Positions 7,228 through 14,323 of a DNA stretch of 20,097 bases are shown piece by piece. The position numbers were made by a program, and so were the translations under genes. The first letter of the stretch is position 1. Every line of letters starts with the position of its first letter. Below the pieces are notes generated by a model. That model saw only the letters and a program-made list of their open reading frames with translations. It had not been told where the DNA came from and ran no database searches. This DNA comes from Gammaproteobacteria bacterium (lineage in GTDB: Bacteria; Pseudomonadota; Gammaproteobacteria; Chromatiales; Chromatiaceae): the NCBI GenBank assembly GCA_030625445.1, contig DAOUQU010000005.1, forward strand, positions 1 through 20,097, given 5' to 3'.

Positions 7228-7247
7228 CTCTGAACAGTAATTCAGAG
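7228..7247. promoter_or_regulatory. Perfect inverted repeat, candidate operator
   Basis: CTCTGAA (7228-7234) and TTCAGAG (7241-7247) are exact inverted copies with a 6-base spacer. They lie in the divergent gap between the cupin gene and the gene at 7318. This size suits a dimeric repressor. If the cupin starts at 7169, the repeat is in its promoter or leader. Low-level evidence only. Confidence 0.4.
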
Positions 7248-7260
7248 GCATCTGAATTTC

Positions 7261-7289
7261 TTGTCGGTGTTATACTGATAAGTTATATC
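7261..7289 (+). promoter_or_regulatory. Sigma-70-like promoter for the barrel protein gene
   Basis: TTGTCG (7261-7266) and TATATC (7284-7289) are separated by exactly 17 bases, and the ATG at 7318 is 28 bases beyond. Both boxes match consensus at four to five positions. Confidence 0.5.
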
Positions 7290-7317
7290 AATCTCCATCA
7301 TACAATCAGGTAACTTC

Positions 7318-8277
7318 ATGAATATCGTCGCAACAATTCCCAGAGTCGCCCTTGTCGTTGGCCTCTGTGTCGCCGCAACCCAGGCGCAGGCGCTTGGAAG
7401 ACCGTCCACTGGCGCCCAGTTTGCGCAACTGCTCTCTTTTTCAAACGCGCCGGGTATCGGAGGCTCTTCGTTTACAGTAGATGAAGACCTGGGAGATGTA
7501 GACTATGACATCTGGAAAATCCCGCTGCAGCACGAATTTGATGTCGATGGCTGGGACGGCAAGCTGATTCTGCGTGGAACTTTCAGTTATATGACGGTAG
7601 ATCAGGATCAGCACTGGCTGCCGGGCGACAGTTCAGAAGTGATCGACTCAGAGTGGAAATCCTATGGGGGCAGTATCGGCGCCGGTGTGCGCGTACCGCT
7701 GGGTAATGGTTTCTCCTTCATTCCGGCGTTAGGTTTTGGAATCGCCAGTCTTGAAAACAGTGCTGACTTCAAAGGAACGCTGACGAAGGAGCGCATTCAA
7801 CCTGTCGCTGACGGAACCCAGTATAACTGGGATATGAATGCCACCATCTTTACCGGAGCTCTCGGATTCTCATACATAAACGATATCGGCAATGATTTTG
7901 ATCTGGATGCTTCAGCCTATTATACCTACAGCTATGTCTCATCATTCGACAGCAGCACTGATTTCCAGGACATTGGTGATTCGACAAATATTCTTAACTT
8001 CAGGGCTGATATCGGTCACCCGTTGGGCTTCTCTATAGCCGGCTATCCCATGGACGGTGTTCTGCATCTGGGAAATACCACCTTTGTTGGTTCCAACCGG
8101 GATGTACTGGGGTTCAGCTATTTCAACGAGGTGGGTTTTTCGTTGCGCACCAATCCGCAGAAACTTGCGACACAACTGCATGTGCCTTTCTCTGTCAGCA
8201 GTCTCAGCGTGGGTGTCAATGCCATCTTTGGCGATAACTTAAGCGGCTGGAGCATGCTTTTCGGCTATAAATTCTAG
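7318..8277 (+). CDS. Outer-membrane beta-barrel-like protein, function unknown
   Basis: This 319-residue protein has a Sec signal peptide (hydrophobic 'VALVVGLCVAATQAQA', predicted cleavage after 'AQA' near residue 25). The mature part is rich in alternating hydrophobic/polar strands and Gly/Asp/Ser turns, with no cysteine and no helix-forming stretch. The last strand 'GWSMLFGYKF' ends in Phe, the usual terminal residue recognised by the BAM complex. I do not recognise a named porin family; a monomeric 12-strand-type barrel or autotransporter-like barrel is plausible. A promoter-like pair lies upstream at 7261-7289. The stop is 24 bp before exbB, so it may feed transcription into the exbB-exbD operon. 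Confidence 0.7.
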   Translation: MNIVATIPRVALVVGLCVAATQAQALGRPSTGAQFAQLLSFSNAPGIGGSSFTVDEDLGDVDYDIWKIPLQHEFDVDGWDGKLILRGTFSYMTVDQDQHWLPGDSSEVIDSEWKSYGGSIGAGVRVPLGNGFSFIPALGFGIASLENSADFKGTLTKERIQPVADGTQYNWDMNATIFTGALGFSYINDIGNDFDLDASAYYTYSYVSSFDSSTDFQDIGDSTNILNFRADIGHPLGFSIAGYPMDGVLHLGNTTFVGSNRDVLGFSYFNEVGFSLRTNPQKLATQLHVPFSVSSLSVGVNAIFGDNLSGWSMLFGYKF

Positions 8278-8301
8278 TCTAAAGTAGAGAGGGATTGGGG
8301 A

Positions 8302-8910
8302 GTGTTCGAACTGGTTCGTGCGGGCGGTTGGCTGATGGCGCCGATACTGCTTTGTTCCGTGATTGCACTGGCAATCATTATTGAGCGTTTTATCGCATTG
8401 CGGCGCACGCGCGTTATTCCCCACAATGTCGTGCAGAATGTCTACAGGGAGTATAAGCAGGCAACATTGACTCCTGACTATATCAATTCGCTGCATGACA
8501 AGTCACCGATGGAGCAGATGCTTGCGGCGGCGCTGTGGAACCGAAACCAGCCTCGTACCGTCATGAAGGAGGCGATTGAAGAGGCGGGACGGCAGGTGGC
8601 CCATGGTCTGGAACGCTACCTGGGGGGGCTTGCCACCATTGCAGATATTACGCCGCTGCTGGGACTGCTTGGGACCGTTCTCGGCATGATCACGGTGTTT
8701 GCAGAGATTGTTTCGGCTGGTGTAGGCAATCCCGCTGCGCTTGCGGGCGGGATTTCGCAGGCGCTGATTACAACAGCAGCTGGTCTCTCTGTCGCAATTC
8801 CGGCGATGTTGTTTCATCATTTTCTGGCATCAAGGGTTGATGAGCTGCTGCTCGATATGGAGGAGAAAGCGGTGCAGATGGTTGATGTTTTACATCGGAG
8901 CAACCGTTAA
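8302..8910 (+). CDS. exbB: ExbB/TolQ-type proton-channel protein
   Basis: This 202-residue member of the MotA/TolQ/ExbB family is the inner-membrane stator subunit that with ExbD converts proton motive force into work on a TonB-type partner. Three membrane segments are visible: about 8-28 ('WLMAPILLCSVIALAIIIERF'), about 105-132 ('TPLLGLLGTVLGMITVF', the conserved channel helix), and about 145-172 ('AGGISQALITTAAGLSVAIPAMLFHHF'). The GTG start has AGAGGG upstream. exbD follows at the next base. No tonB is in the window. As in Pseudomonas, the pair precedes lpxK, which hints at a role in envelope biogenesis and not only in iron uptake. Confidence 0.93.
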   Translation: MFELVRAGGWLMAPILLCSVIALAIIIERFIALRRTRVIPHNVVQNVYREYKQATLTPDYINSLHDKSPMEQMLAAALWNRNQPRTVMKEAIEEAGRQVAHGLERYLGGLATIADITPLLGLLGTVLGMITVFAEIVSAGVGNPAALAGGISQALITTAAGLSVAIPAMLFHHFLASRVDELLLDMEEKAVQMVDVLHRSNR

Positions 8911-9339
8911 GTGCGACCACGGGTGCGTCAAAGAAAAACACCAAGGGTCAATCTCACTCCCCTGATCGATGTGGTGTTTCTACTGCTGATTTTTTTCATG
9001 GTTTCAACGACCTTTAAGGATTCAGCCCGCATCAAGGTCATGCTTCCCTCGATAGAGACCGAGCAGAGTGAAGATCAACACTCCATAGAGCTAAGCATTC
9101 AGGTTGCGGCAAACGGCATGATGTCGGTGAATGGCCGCGAGTTGCTTAACTCCACTCCTCTCTTGCTGAAACGCGCGATTTCCGATATTGCCATGGAGAA
9201 GAGGGATATCCCGGTGACTGTGAAAGTCGATAAAAATGCACCATTCCAGGCTGTCATGACGGTGATGGATGTGGCGGCACAGCTTGGTTTGAACAAGCTC
9301 ACGTTTCCGGGCAGGAAGCTTGTGCAGGAAGAGGAGTAG
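8911..9339 (+). CDS. exbD: ExbD/TolR-type transport protein
   Basis: At 142 residues this is normal size. A basic cytoplasmic start ('MRPRVRQRKTPRVNLTPLID') leads into a single membrane helix (about 18-37, 'PLIDVVFLLLIFFMVSTTF') that carries the conserved aspartate needed for proton flow (about residue 19). A periplasmic domain follows with the family ending 'TVMDVAAQLGLNKLTF'. The GTG start is directly after the exbB TAA, so the two are translationally coupled. The 215 bases after its stop contain only palindromic repeats before lpxK. Confidence 0.94.
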   Translation: MRPRVRQRKTPRVNLTPLIDVVFLLLIFFMVSTTFKDSARIKVMLPSIETEQSEDQHSIELSIQVAANGMMSVNGRELLNSTPLLLKRAISDIAMEKRDIPVTVKVDKNAPFQAVMTVMDVAAQLGLNKLTFPGRKLVQEEE

Positions 9340-9353
9340 GGGGCTGTGTTTCT

Positions 9354-9422
9354 ATCGTGGTCGGAAGACCACTCCTACGTCTGCTGCAACATAGAATGTA
9401 GGAGCGGTCTTCCGGCCGCGAT
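9354..9422. repeat. Inverted pair of REP-like repeats, 'TCGGAAGACCRCTCCTAC' family
   Basis: The left copy (9354-9378) and right copy (9398-9422, GTAGGAGCGGTCTTCC start) are near-exact inverted copies separated by about 20 bases. Each also has internal dyad symmetry (GGTC/GACC). The type resembles REP sequences common in Pseudomonas and other gammaproteobacteria. A single related copy is at 14229-14252. Confidence 0.88.
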
Positions 9423-9440
9423 CATACACGGGGTTATTAT

Positions 9441-9526
9441 CTCGTTCCCACCGTCCCCGGTGGGAATGCATACGAAGTTATCTTCGAGCCCGCTCTGCAT
9501 TCCCATGCAGGAGCGTGGGAACGAGG
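9441..9526. repeat. Inverted pair of REP-like repeats, 'GCATTCCCACGC' family
   Basis: CTCGTTCCCA (9441-9450) and TGGGAACGAG (9516-9525) are the outer arms. TGGGAATGCA (9461-9470) and TGCATTCCCA (9496-9505) are the inner arms. A small central hairpin CGAAG-ttat-CTTCG is at 9473-9486. The whole can fold as one long stem. Same family as 6751-6788. Confidence 0.88.
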
Positions 9527-9554
9527 AACAGATCTGTTCTATCGGGAAGTCTGC

Positions 9555-10565
9555 ATGAAGACACCTGACTATTTCTGGAAAGCCTGGCATCCTCTGGCGC
9601 TGTTGCTCTTCCCGTTATCGCTGCTGTTTCTGCTCATCTCCATGCTGCGAAGAGCTGCTTATCGATTGCATCTGAAAAAAGTGTATCGTGCTCCGGTAGC
9701 GGTAATCATCGTTGGCAATATCAGTGTTGGAGGAACCGGAAAAACTCCGTTGGTGATCTGGCTGTGCCGCTATCTTGCTCGCATTGGTTATCGTCCCGGG
9801 GTGGTGCTGCGCGGCTATGGCGGCACAGCAGCGCATTGGCCTCAACAGGTTCGGCCCGGCAGTGACCCTGAAATTGTTGGTGACGAGGCTGTTGTGATTG
9901 CATCGGAGGCAGGCTGCCCGGTGTGTGCGGATCCGGATCGCGCCGGGGCCGTCAGGGAGTTGCTCAAGCACCATCCATGTGACGTGATTATCTCCGATGA
10001 TGGTTTACAGCACTATGCACTGGCGCGGGATATTGAAATTGCTGTCATTGATGGTGAACGCCGCTTTGGAAACGGTCTGCTGCTTCCGGCAGGTCCTCTG
10101 CGTGAACCTGTATCGCGACTGAGCACGGTTGACTTCGTGATTATGAATCAACGTTGCAGCACCGGTTATCACTGTATGCATCTTGCTCCCGGGCATCTTA
10201 GCAATCTTGCAACGGGGGAGGAGCTGAGAATCGAGGAGATGAGAGGAAGCAGGGTGCATGCAGTCTCGGGCATCGGTAATCCGGGGCGTTTTTACCAGTT
10301 GCTGATTGATGCCGGCATGCAGGTCGAAGAACACAGCTATCCTGACCATCATAACTTTACAGCTGCTGATATTGAGTTCAATGATGATCTGGCGGTTATC
10401 ATGACTGCAAAAGATGCAGTAAAATGCAGACCTTATGCGACTGACAAGCACTGGTATCTGAAGTTGAAAGTACAGCCCTCTGCAAACTTCATTCGCCAGT
10501 TCACCTCAACCCTAAGACTCAAATCACACTCAAATCACACTCAAAGCAAATATGAAACGGAATGA
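9555..10565 (+). CDS. lpxK: Tetraacyldisaccharide 4'-kinase
   Basis: At 336 residues this is typical for LpxK, the inner-membrane kinase that phosphorylates the 4' position of the lipid A disaccharide precursor. An N-terminal hydrophobic segment (about 14-30) anchors it. The Walker A loop 'VGNISVGGTGKTP' is at about 53-65. The catalytic and Walker B region 'IISDDGLQHYALARDIEIAVID' is at about 145-166, and 'LPAGPLREP' at about 177-185. A ribosome site (GGGAAG) precedes the ATG. The C-terminal tail ('LKSHSNHTQSKYETE') is encoded partly by an 11-bp tandem repeat and ends in an ATGA overlap with the next gene. msbA is absent here, as in Pseudomonas. Confidence 0.96.
   Translation: MKTPDYFWKAWHPLALLLFPLSLLFLLISMLRRAAYRLHLKKVYRAPVAVIIVGNISVGGTGKTPLVIWLCRYLARIGYRPGVVLRGYGGTAAHWPQQVRPGSDPEIVGDEAVVIASEAGCPVCADPDRAGAVRELLKHHPCDVIISDDGLQHYALARDIEIAVIDGERRFGNGLLLPAGPLREPVSRLSTVDFVIMNQRCSTGYHCMHLAPGHLSNLATGEELRIEEMRGSRVHAVSGIGNPGRFYQLLIDAGMQVEEHSYPDHHNFTAADIEFNDDLAVIMTAKDAVKCRPYATDKHWYLKLKVQPSANFIRQFTSTLRLKSHSNHTQSKYETE
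10517..10549. repeat. 11-bp tandem repeat in the 3' end of lpxK
   Basis: ACTCAAATCAC occurs twice in full (10517-10527, 10528-10538) and a third diverged copy (ACTCAAAGCAA) follows at 10539-10549. Because 11 is not a multiple of 3, the copies are read in different frames and encode the non-conserved LpxK tail. Confidence 0.85.
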
Positions 10566-10753
10566 AAATGGATAAAAAACTCCTCGATATACTGGTTTGT
10601 CCCCTGTGCAAGGGAAAACTGACCTATGACAAGAAGGCATCCGAGCTGATCTGTGCCGTTGACCGGCTCGCCTATCCTGTACGCGACGGCATTCCGATGA
10701 TGCTAGTGGTCGATGCGCGAAAACTCCCTGCAGATGAAGAGATCTCTGCATGA
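10562..10753 (+). CDS. ycaR: Trm112-like small zinc-ribbon-type protein (YcaR family)
   Basis: This 63-residue protein (61 if started at the second ATG, 10568) is of the Trm112/UPF0434 family. 'LLDILVCPLCKGKL' and 'ELICAVDRLAYPVRDGIPMML' are diagnostic. A CPLC pair is present, but the second half has only one Cys ('ICAV'), as usual for bacterial members, so zinc binding may be incomplete. Eukaryotic Trm112 activates methyltransferases; the bacterial role is unclear. ATGA overlaps at both ends couple it to lpxK and kdsB, the standard order lpxK-ycaR-kdsB. Confidence 0.93.
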   Translation: MKMDKKLLDILVCPLCKGKLTYDKKASELICAVDRLAYPVRDGIPMMLVVDARKLPADEEISA

Positions 10754-11511
10754 GCGATTTTCATATCGTCATTCCTTCCCGATATGGATCATCACGCCTG
10801 CCGGGAAAGCCGTTGCTGCAGATTGGCGATCTCCCCATGGTGATGCATGTGGTGCAGCGCGCCAGTGAAAGCGGCGCCGCCAGCATCACAGTGGCAACGG
10901 ATGATGAGCGTATTGCCGGTATTGCAACAGCCTCCGGCGTGGATGTCTGCCTGACAGCAGCAGATCATCCCAGCGGCACTGACCGGCTGGCGGAGGTTGT
11001 TGAGAAGATGGGCTGGAATGACGATGCCGTCATTGTTAATCTACAGGGCGACGAACCACTCATGCCTCCACGCCTGCGGCAGCAGGTTGCCGGGAATCTC
11101 CAGGCAAATCCCGCAGCCAGTATTGCGACACTCTGCACTGTAATTACACAGCAGCAGGAGGTATTCAACCCCAATGCTGTCAAGGTGGTGATGGACCACA
11201 GCGGTTTTGCCCTCTATTTCAGCCGCGCTCCGATTCCCTGGTACAGGGATGGCTTCGCGCTTGAAAAGCGAGAGCAGCCACAGATGCTGCAGCACTATCG
11301 GCATCTTGGTCTCTATGCCTACCGCGCCGGCTTTCTCAGGCGCTTCAGCAGCTGGAAACCGGCGCCTGTGGAGCAGTGCGAATCACTGGAACAGCTGCGC
11401 GCCCTGTGGATGGGAGAGAAGATACATGTTGCCGAGGCGCTCGAGACTCCTCCGGCCGGTGTCGATACAGAAGAGGATTTGCAGCGGGTGAGGGAGATCC
11501 TCAGTCACTAA
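10750..11511 (+). CDS. kdsB: 3-deoxy-manno-octulosonate cytidylyltransferase (CMP-Kdo synthetase)
   Basis: At 253 residues this is full length for KdsB, the cytosolic enzyme that makes CMP-Kdo from CTP and Kdo for the LPS inner core. The nucleotide-binding start 'FHIVIPSRYGSSRLPGKPL' (about 4-22), 'VATDDERI', 'SGTDRLAEV' and 'VNLQGDEPLMP' (about 96-106) are all present. So are 'LYFSRAPIPWYRD' (about 158-170) and the end motif 'VDTEEDLQRVR'. It starts by ATGA overlap with the Trm112-like gene, so lpxK, ycaR and kdsB are one transcription unit. A heptamer array follows 6 bases after the stop, probably marking the end of the operon. Confidence 0.97.
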   Translation: MSDFHIVIPSRYGSSRLPGKPLLQIGDLPMVMHVVQRASESGAASITVATDDERIAGIATASGVDVCLTAADHPSGTDRLAEVVEKMGWNDDAVIVNLQGDEPLMPPRLRQQVAGNLQANPAASIATLCTVITQQQEVFNPNAVKVVMDHSGFALYFSRAPIPWYRDGFALEKREQPQMLQHYRHLGLYAYRAGFLRRFSSWKPAPVEQCESLEQLRALWMGEKIHVAEALETPPAGVDTEEDLQRVREILSH

Positions 11512-11517
11512 ATAGAA

Positions 11518-11599
11518 AGTTTGCAGTCATCAGTAGGCAGTTTGCAGTAGTCAGCAATATGTATAGACTTCTGCCAACTAGCAACTAACTAACAACTGC
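11518..11599. repeat. Head-to-head heptamer array (AGTTTGC-like units)
   Basis: Six units of period 7 begin after the kdsB stop: AGTTTGC, AGTCATC, AGTAGGC, AGTTTGC, AGTAGTC and AGCAATA (11518-11559). After a 13-base spacer the opposite orientation follows: GCCAACT, AGCAACT, AACT, AACAACT and GC (11573-11599). The arms are related as reverse complements but are more diverged than at the other loci. The rest of the gap to 11648 shows no clear gene or promoter. Confidence 0.8.
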
Positions 11600-11648
11600 G
11601 AGAAAGTCCGGTCGCTCATCTGCAAATTGAGAAATATGGGATGAAACC

Positions 11649-12116
11649 ATGGCGCAAGAGATAGAGCTGAAATTCCTGGTCCGCGATGACAGCTGGCGTG
11701 ATGCCGTCAGCGAAGAGATTTCTATGCGGCAGGGATTCCTGTGTGATGGCTTTGAACGCTCCATGCGTGTGCGCACAGAGAATGACAAGGCATTTCTGAA
11801 TATCAAGCGCTCAACGGATGGAATTCATCGACTCGAATATGAGTATGAAATACCCTTTGATGAAGCGCAGGAGATGCTGGATCGCGTCGCCCTGCAGCCG
11901 CTCATTGAGAAAGTTCGCTATCTGATTCCCGCCGGTGAGTATGAGTGGGAGATCGATTGCTTTGCAGGGGAGAATGAAGGCCTGGTGATTGCAGAGATCG
12001 AACTGCCGTCAATCGATGTTGATTTTGAAAGGCCTCCCTGGCTGGGAGATGATGTTTCTCATGACTTCCGTTATTACAATGTCTCGTTGCGCGAAATGCC
12101 CTATTCAAGGTGGTGA
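11649..12116 (+). CDS. CYTH-domain triphosphatase-like protein
   Basis: A single CYTH domain of 155 residues, the size of short bacterial triphosphate tunnel enzymes such as that of Nitrosomonas europaea. The N-terminal EIELK signature (ExExK, residues 4-8) is present. 'RVRTENDKAFLNIK', 'RLEYEYEIP', 'IEKVRYLIP' and 'EWEIDCFAGENEGLVIAEIELPS' line the basic/acidic tunnel. The end 'WLGDDVSHDFRYYNVSL' is typical. Most characterised short members hydrolyse inorganic triphosphate; a few relatives are class IV adenylate cyclases, so the exact reaction is not fixed by sequence. It lies after kdsB and before the solute-binding gene, separated by repeats on both sides. Confidence 0.93.
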   Translation: MAQEIELKFLVRDDSWRDAVSEEISMRQGFLCDGFERSMRVRTENDKAFLNIKRSTDGIHRLEYEYEIPFDEAQEMLDRVALQPLIEKVRYLIPAGEYEWEIDCFAGENEGLVIAEIELPSIDVDFERPPWLGDDVSHDFRYYNVSLREMPYSRW

Positions 12117-12161
12117 TTCCTGTTTTCAATATTTTAGTGAAATCTCAGAAACTACGACGAC

Positions 12162-12233
12162 CGTCATTCCTGCGAAGGCAGGAATCCAGTAAGTCATTAA
12201 ATTCCCTGGATCCCGGCCTTCGCCGGGATGACG
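12162..12233. repeat. REP/MITE-like inverted repeat within the 5' part of a reading frame
   Basis: CGTCATTCC at the left and GGGATGACG at the right flank two facing hairpins (ATTCCTGC-gaag-GCAGGAAT and TCCCGGC-cttc-GCCGGGA). It is the same family as the core of 458-581. In the frame of the downstream lipoprotein gene it translates to 'FLRRQESS...DPGLRRDD', a well-known false peptide produced by this repeat type in many genomes. Confidence 0.9.
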
Positions 12234-12247
12234 CATATTCACAAAGA

Positions 12248-13792
12248 GTGCATGATTTCTGGCTGCTAACTCTTCTAACCCTGTTGCTGATTCTGGGGGG
12301 ATGTGACTCTTCACCGCCGTCCCATATCCGCTTCGGCGTGCAGAGCCTGCCGGAAAACTTTGACCCACGCTATGCCACGGATGCCGTATCCGAGCGCGTT
12401 AATCATCTGCTCTATCGCGGCCTGATGCGCTTTGACCAAGGCCGGCGTCCGGTTCCCGACCTTGCGGAGTGGAGCAGGCCACAGCCAAACCGCTATCGCT
12501 TCACACTGCTTGATCAGCCCCTGTTTGATGATGGAAGCAGGCTCAACATGCATGATGTTGCTGCAACCTATGAGGCCATTCTCGATCCTGAAAAGCACTC
12601 TCCGCATCGTTCGACGTTGTCGGTAATCGGGGAGATCAGGGTGGTGGACGAGGTGACACTGGAGTTCGTTCTCAAACGCCCCGATCCCTTTTTCCCCTCC
12701 TACCTGGTGACAGGCATCCTGCCTGCAGGTCTGCTCGATTCCGGGCATGACTTCACGCAACAGCCTGTCGGCAGCGGGCGTTTCCGCCTGCTCGAGCGGG
12801 ATGCGTCACAGGTGCTGCTGCTGCGTAAAAGTGACCAGCAAAAAATAGAGCTGGTGCTGGTCAAGGATCCGGCGATTCGCGTGCTGAAGCTGCTGCGCGG
12901 AGAGATCCATCTGATACAGAATGACATCTCTCCGTCACTGGTGGAGTATCTCTCCCGGCAGCCGGAGGTTAAGTTGATGAGTGCGGCAGGCAGCAATTTT
13001 ACCTATCTGGGCTTCAATTTCGACGATCCTCTGACTGCAGATCACCGCATCCGCGAGGCGATCGCTCATGCAATCGACCGCGAGGCGATCCTCCATTATG
13101 TTTTTCATGATCGTGCGCGCCTTGCCAATGCGCTCTTTCCTCCGGAACATCGGCTGGCTGACAGGGAGCTGCAAACAATTCAGTACGATCAGCAACATGC
13201 GCGTGAGCTGCTGTCACAGGCCGGGTTTAATGCGCAGCATCCGCTGCATCTGACCTATAAAACCTCAAGTGACCCCTTTCGTTTGAGACTGGCGACCATC
13301 ATCCAGCATCAGCTTGCGGAGGTCGGAATCGAGGTGGTCATCAAGAGTTATGACTGGGGCACCTTCTTCGGGGATATAAAGAACGGCAATTTTCAGCTCT
13401 ACAGCCTCACCTGGGTGGGAATCAAAACACCGGATACCTTCCGCTATATTTTTCACAGCGACTCCATTCCGCCTGCAGGCGCGAATCGCGGACGATATCG
13501 CTCACAGGAAGCCGATTCACTGATAGAATCGGCGGAGGCGCAGCAGCAGATCGAACAGCAGATTCCACTCTATCAGCAGCTGCAGAAAAAGTTACTTTCC
13601 GATCTGCCCTATGTGCCGCTGTGGTATGAAGATCAGCTGGTTGTCTATCGTCATCAGCAGGTGGCGGGGTACAGGGTAACAACCGATGGAAATTATGATG
13701 CACTTGAGCAGATCCAATGGCTAGAGAGAGTCACAGAGAACCTCGCAGAGACAAGCGGCAAATCATCATCAGCGTCAGCAACCAGCAATTGA
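12248..13792 (+). CDS. Family 5 extracellular solute-binding lipoprotein (peptide/murein-peptide type)
   Basis: From the GTG at 12248 this is 514 residues, the size of DppA/OppA-type periplasmic binding proteins. A hydrophobic signal ending in the lipobox 'LGGC' (Cys at about residue 19) marks it as a lipoprotein. SBP_bac_5 motifs follow: 'ENFDPRYATDAVSERVNHLLYRGLMRF', 'DGSRLNMHDVAATYEAIL', 'LGFNFDDPLTADHRIREAIAHAIDRE', and 'YVPLWYEDQLVVYR' near the end. The frame is open from an ATG at 12110, but the extra 46 codons come from a repeat element, so I reject that start. The short N-terminus from GTG lacks a basic residue, which is unusual. No permease or ATPase genes are adjacent, as for MppA-like orphan receptors. 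The 3' end overlaps the L,D-transpeptidase gene by 76 bp. Confidence 0.88.
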   Translation: MHDFWLLTLLTLLLILGGCDSSPPSHIRFGVQSLPENFDPRYATDAVSERVNHLLYRGLMRFDQGRRPVPDLAEWSRPQPNRYRFTLLDQPLFDDGSRLNMHDVAATYEAILDPEKHSPHRSTLSVIGEIRVVDEVTLEFVLKRPDPFFPSYLVTGILPAGLLDSGHDFTQQPVGSGRFRLLERDASQVLLLRKSDQQKIELVLVKDPAIRVLKLLRGEIHLIQNDISPSLVEYLSRQPEVKLMSAAGSNFTYLGFNFDDPLTADHRIREAIAHAIDREAILHYVFHDRARLANALFPPEHRLADRELQTIQYDQQHARELLSQAGFNAQHPLHLTYKTSSDPFRLRLATIIQHQLAEVGIEVVIKSYDWGTFFGDIKNGNFQLYSLTWVGIKTPDTFRYIFHSDSIPPAGANRGRYRSQEADSLIESAEAQQQIEQQIPLYQQLQKKLLSDLPYVPLWYEDQLVVYRHQQVAGYRVTTDGNYDALEQIQWLERVTENLAETSGKSSSASATSN

Positions 13793-14232
13793 GACTGTTG
13801 AATAATCAAATTACTGAGCGTGTCTATCCGGTCTCCACGGCGCTGAATGGCGTCGGCGAGCAGCTCAACAGCAGCTGCACTCCTCGCGGCAGACACAGGG
13901 TGCGGCTGGTGATCGGCAGGAGTTGTCCGCTGAACACGGTATTTATCGGGCGTCGCGCCACCGGTGAGATCTATTCAGATGAACTGGGGTTGCAGCAGCC
14001 GCAACGAGACTGGATATTGACGCGTATCCTGTGGCTCACTGGAGAGGAGTCAGGATTCAACCGGGGAGGGGAGTGCGACACCCTCAAACGCTATATCTAT
14101 ATCCACGGAACACCGGATAGCCAGCCGATGGCGGAGCCGCTGTCGCATGGCTGCATCCGTATGCGCAACCATGATATCGTTGATTTGTGCGAGCTGGCGA
14201 CGGTGGGCACCGAGGTCTTGATCAGCGAGTAG
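13717..14232 (+). CDS. YkuD-domain L,D-transpeptidase/L,D-carboxypeptidase, probably cytosolic
   Basis: A 171-residue protein that is almost entirely YkuD domain (about residues 15-169). The catalytic motif reads 'HGTPDS' (His at 130) ... 'SHGCIRMR' with the nucleophile Cys146. There is no signal peptide or membrane segment, and a TGA in frame at 13705-13707 rules out an upstream extension. Signal-less YkuD proteins of this type (ElsL/LdtK of Acinetobacter, LdcV of Vibrio) are L,D-carboxypeptidases that trim murein tetrapeptides in the cytosol during recycling; I infer that role here. The 76-bp overlap with the peptide-binding lipoprotein gene suggests co-expression and a shared substrate. 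The stop codon lies in a REP-like repeat. Confidence 0.9.
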   Translation: MARESHREPRRDKRQIIISVSNQQLRLLNNQITERVYPVSTALNGVGEQLNSSCTPRGRHRVRLVIGRSCPLNTVFIGRRATGEIYSDELGLQQPQRDWILTRILWLTGEESGFNRGGECDTLKRYIYIHGTPDSQPMAEPLSHGCIRMRNHDIVDLCELATVGTEVLISE

Positions 14233-14252
14233 GAGCGCTCTTCCGAGCGCAA
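14229..14252. repeat. Single REP-like repeat at a stop codon
   Basis: GTAGGAGCGCTCTTCCGAGCG has the same layout as the pair at 9354-9422, with internal dyad GCGCTC/GAGCGC. Its TAG (14230-14232) is the stop codon of the YkuD gene. Confidence 0.75.
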
Positions 14253-14284
14253 TTTGCCACGATGGGAAGAATATAAATAAAAGC

Positions 14285-14313
14285 CTGAATACACGAACTA
14301 AAAACTTTATAAT
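14285..14313 (+). promoter_or_regulatory. Promoter-like pair for the small protein gene
   Basis: A perfect TATAAT (14308-14313) is preceded at 17 bases by CTGAAT (14285-14290), a weak -35. It lies 90 bases before the ATG at 14403. Confidence 0.4.
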
Positions 14314-14323
14314 GATTGCAAAC

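Noticed and set aside
7241..7260. Second TTCAGAG-like half site (CATCTGAATTTC) near the operator candidate
   Set aside because: Only a partial match, not enough to claim a second operator.
12110..12247. Upstream extension of the solute-binding protein to an ATG at 12110
   Set aside because: The added codons are the translation of a palindromic repeat and overlap the CYTH gene; the lipoprotein signal starts after it.
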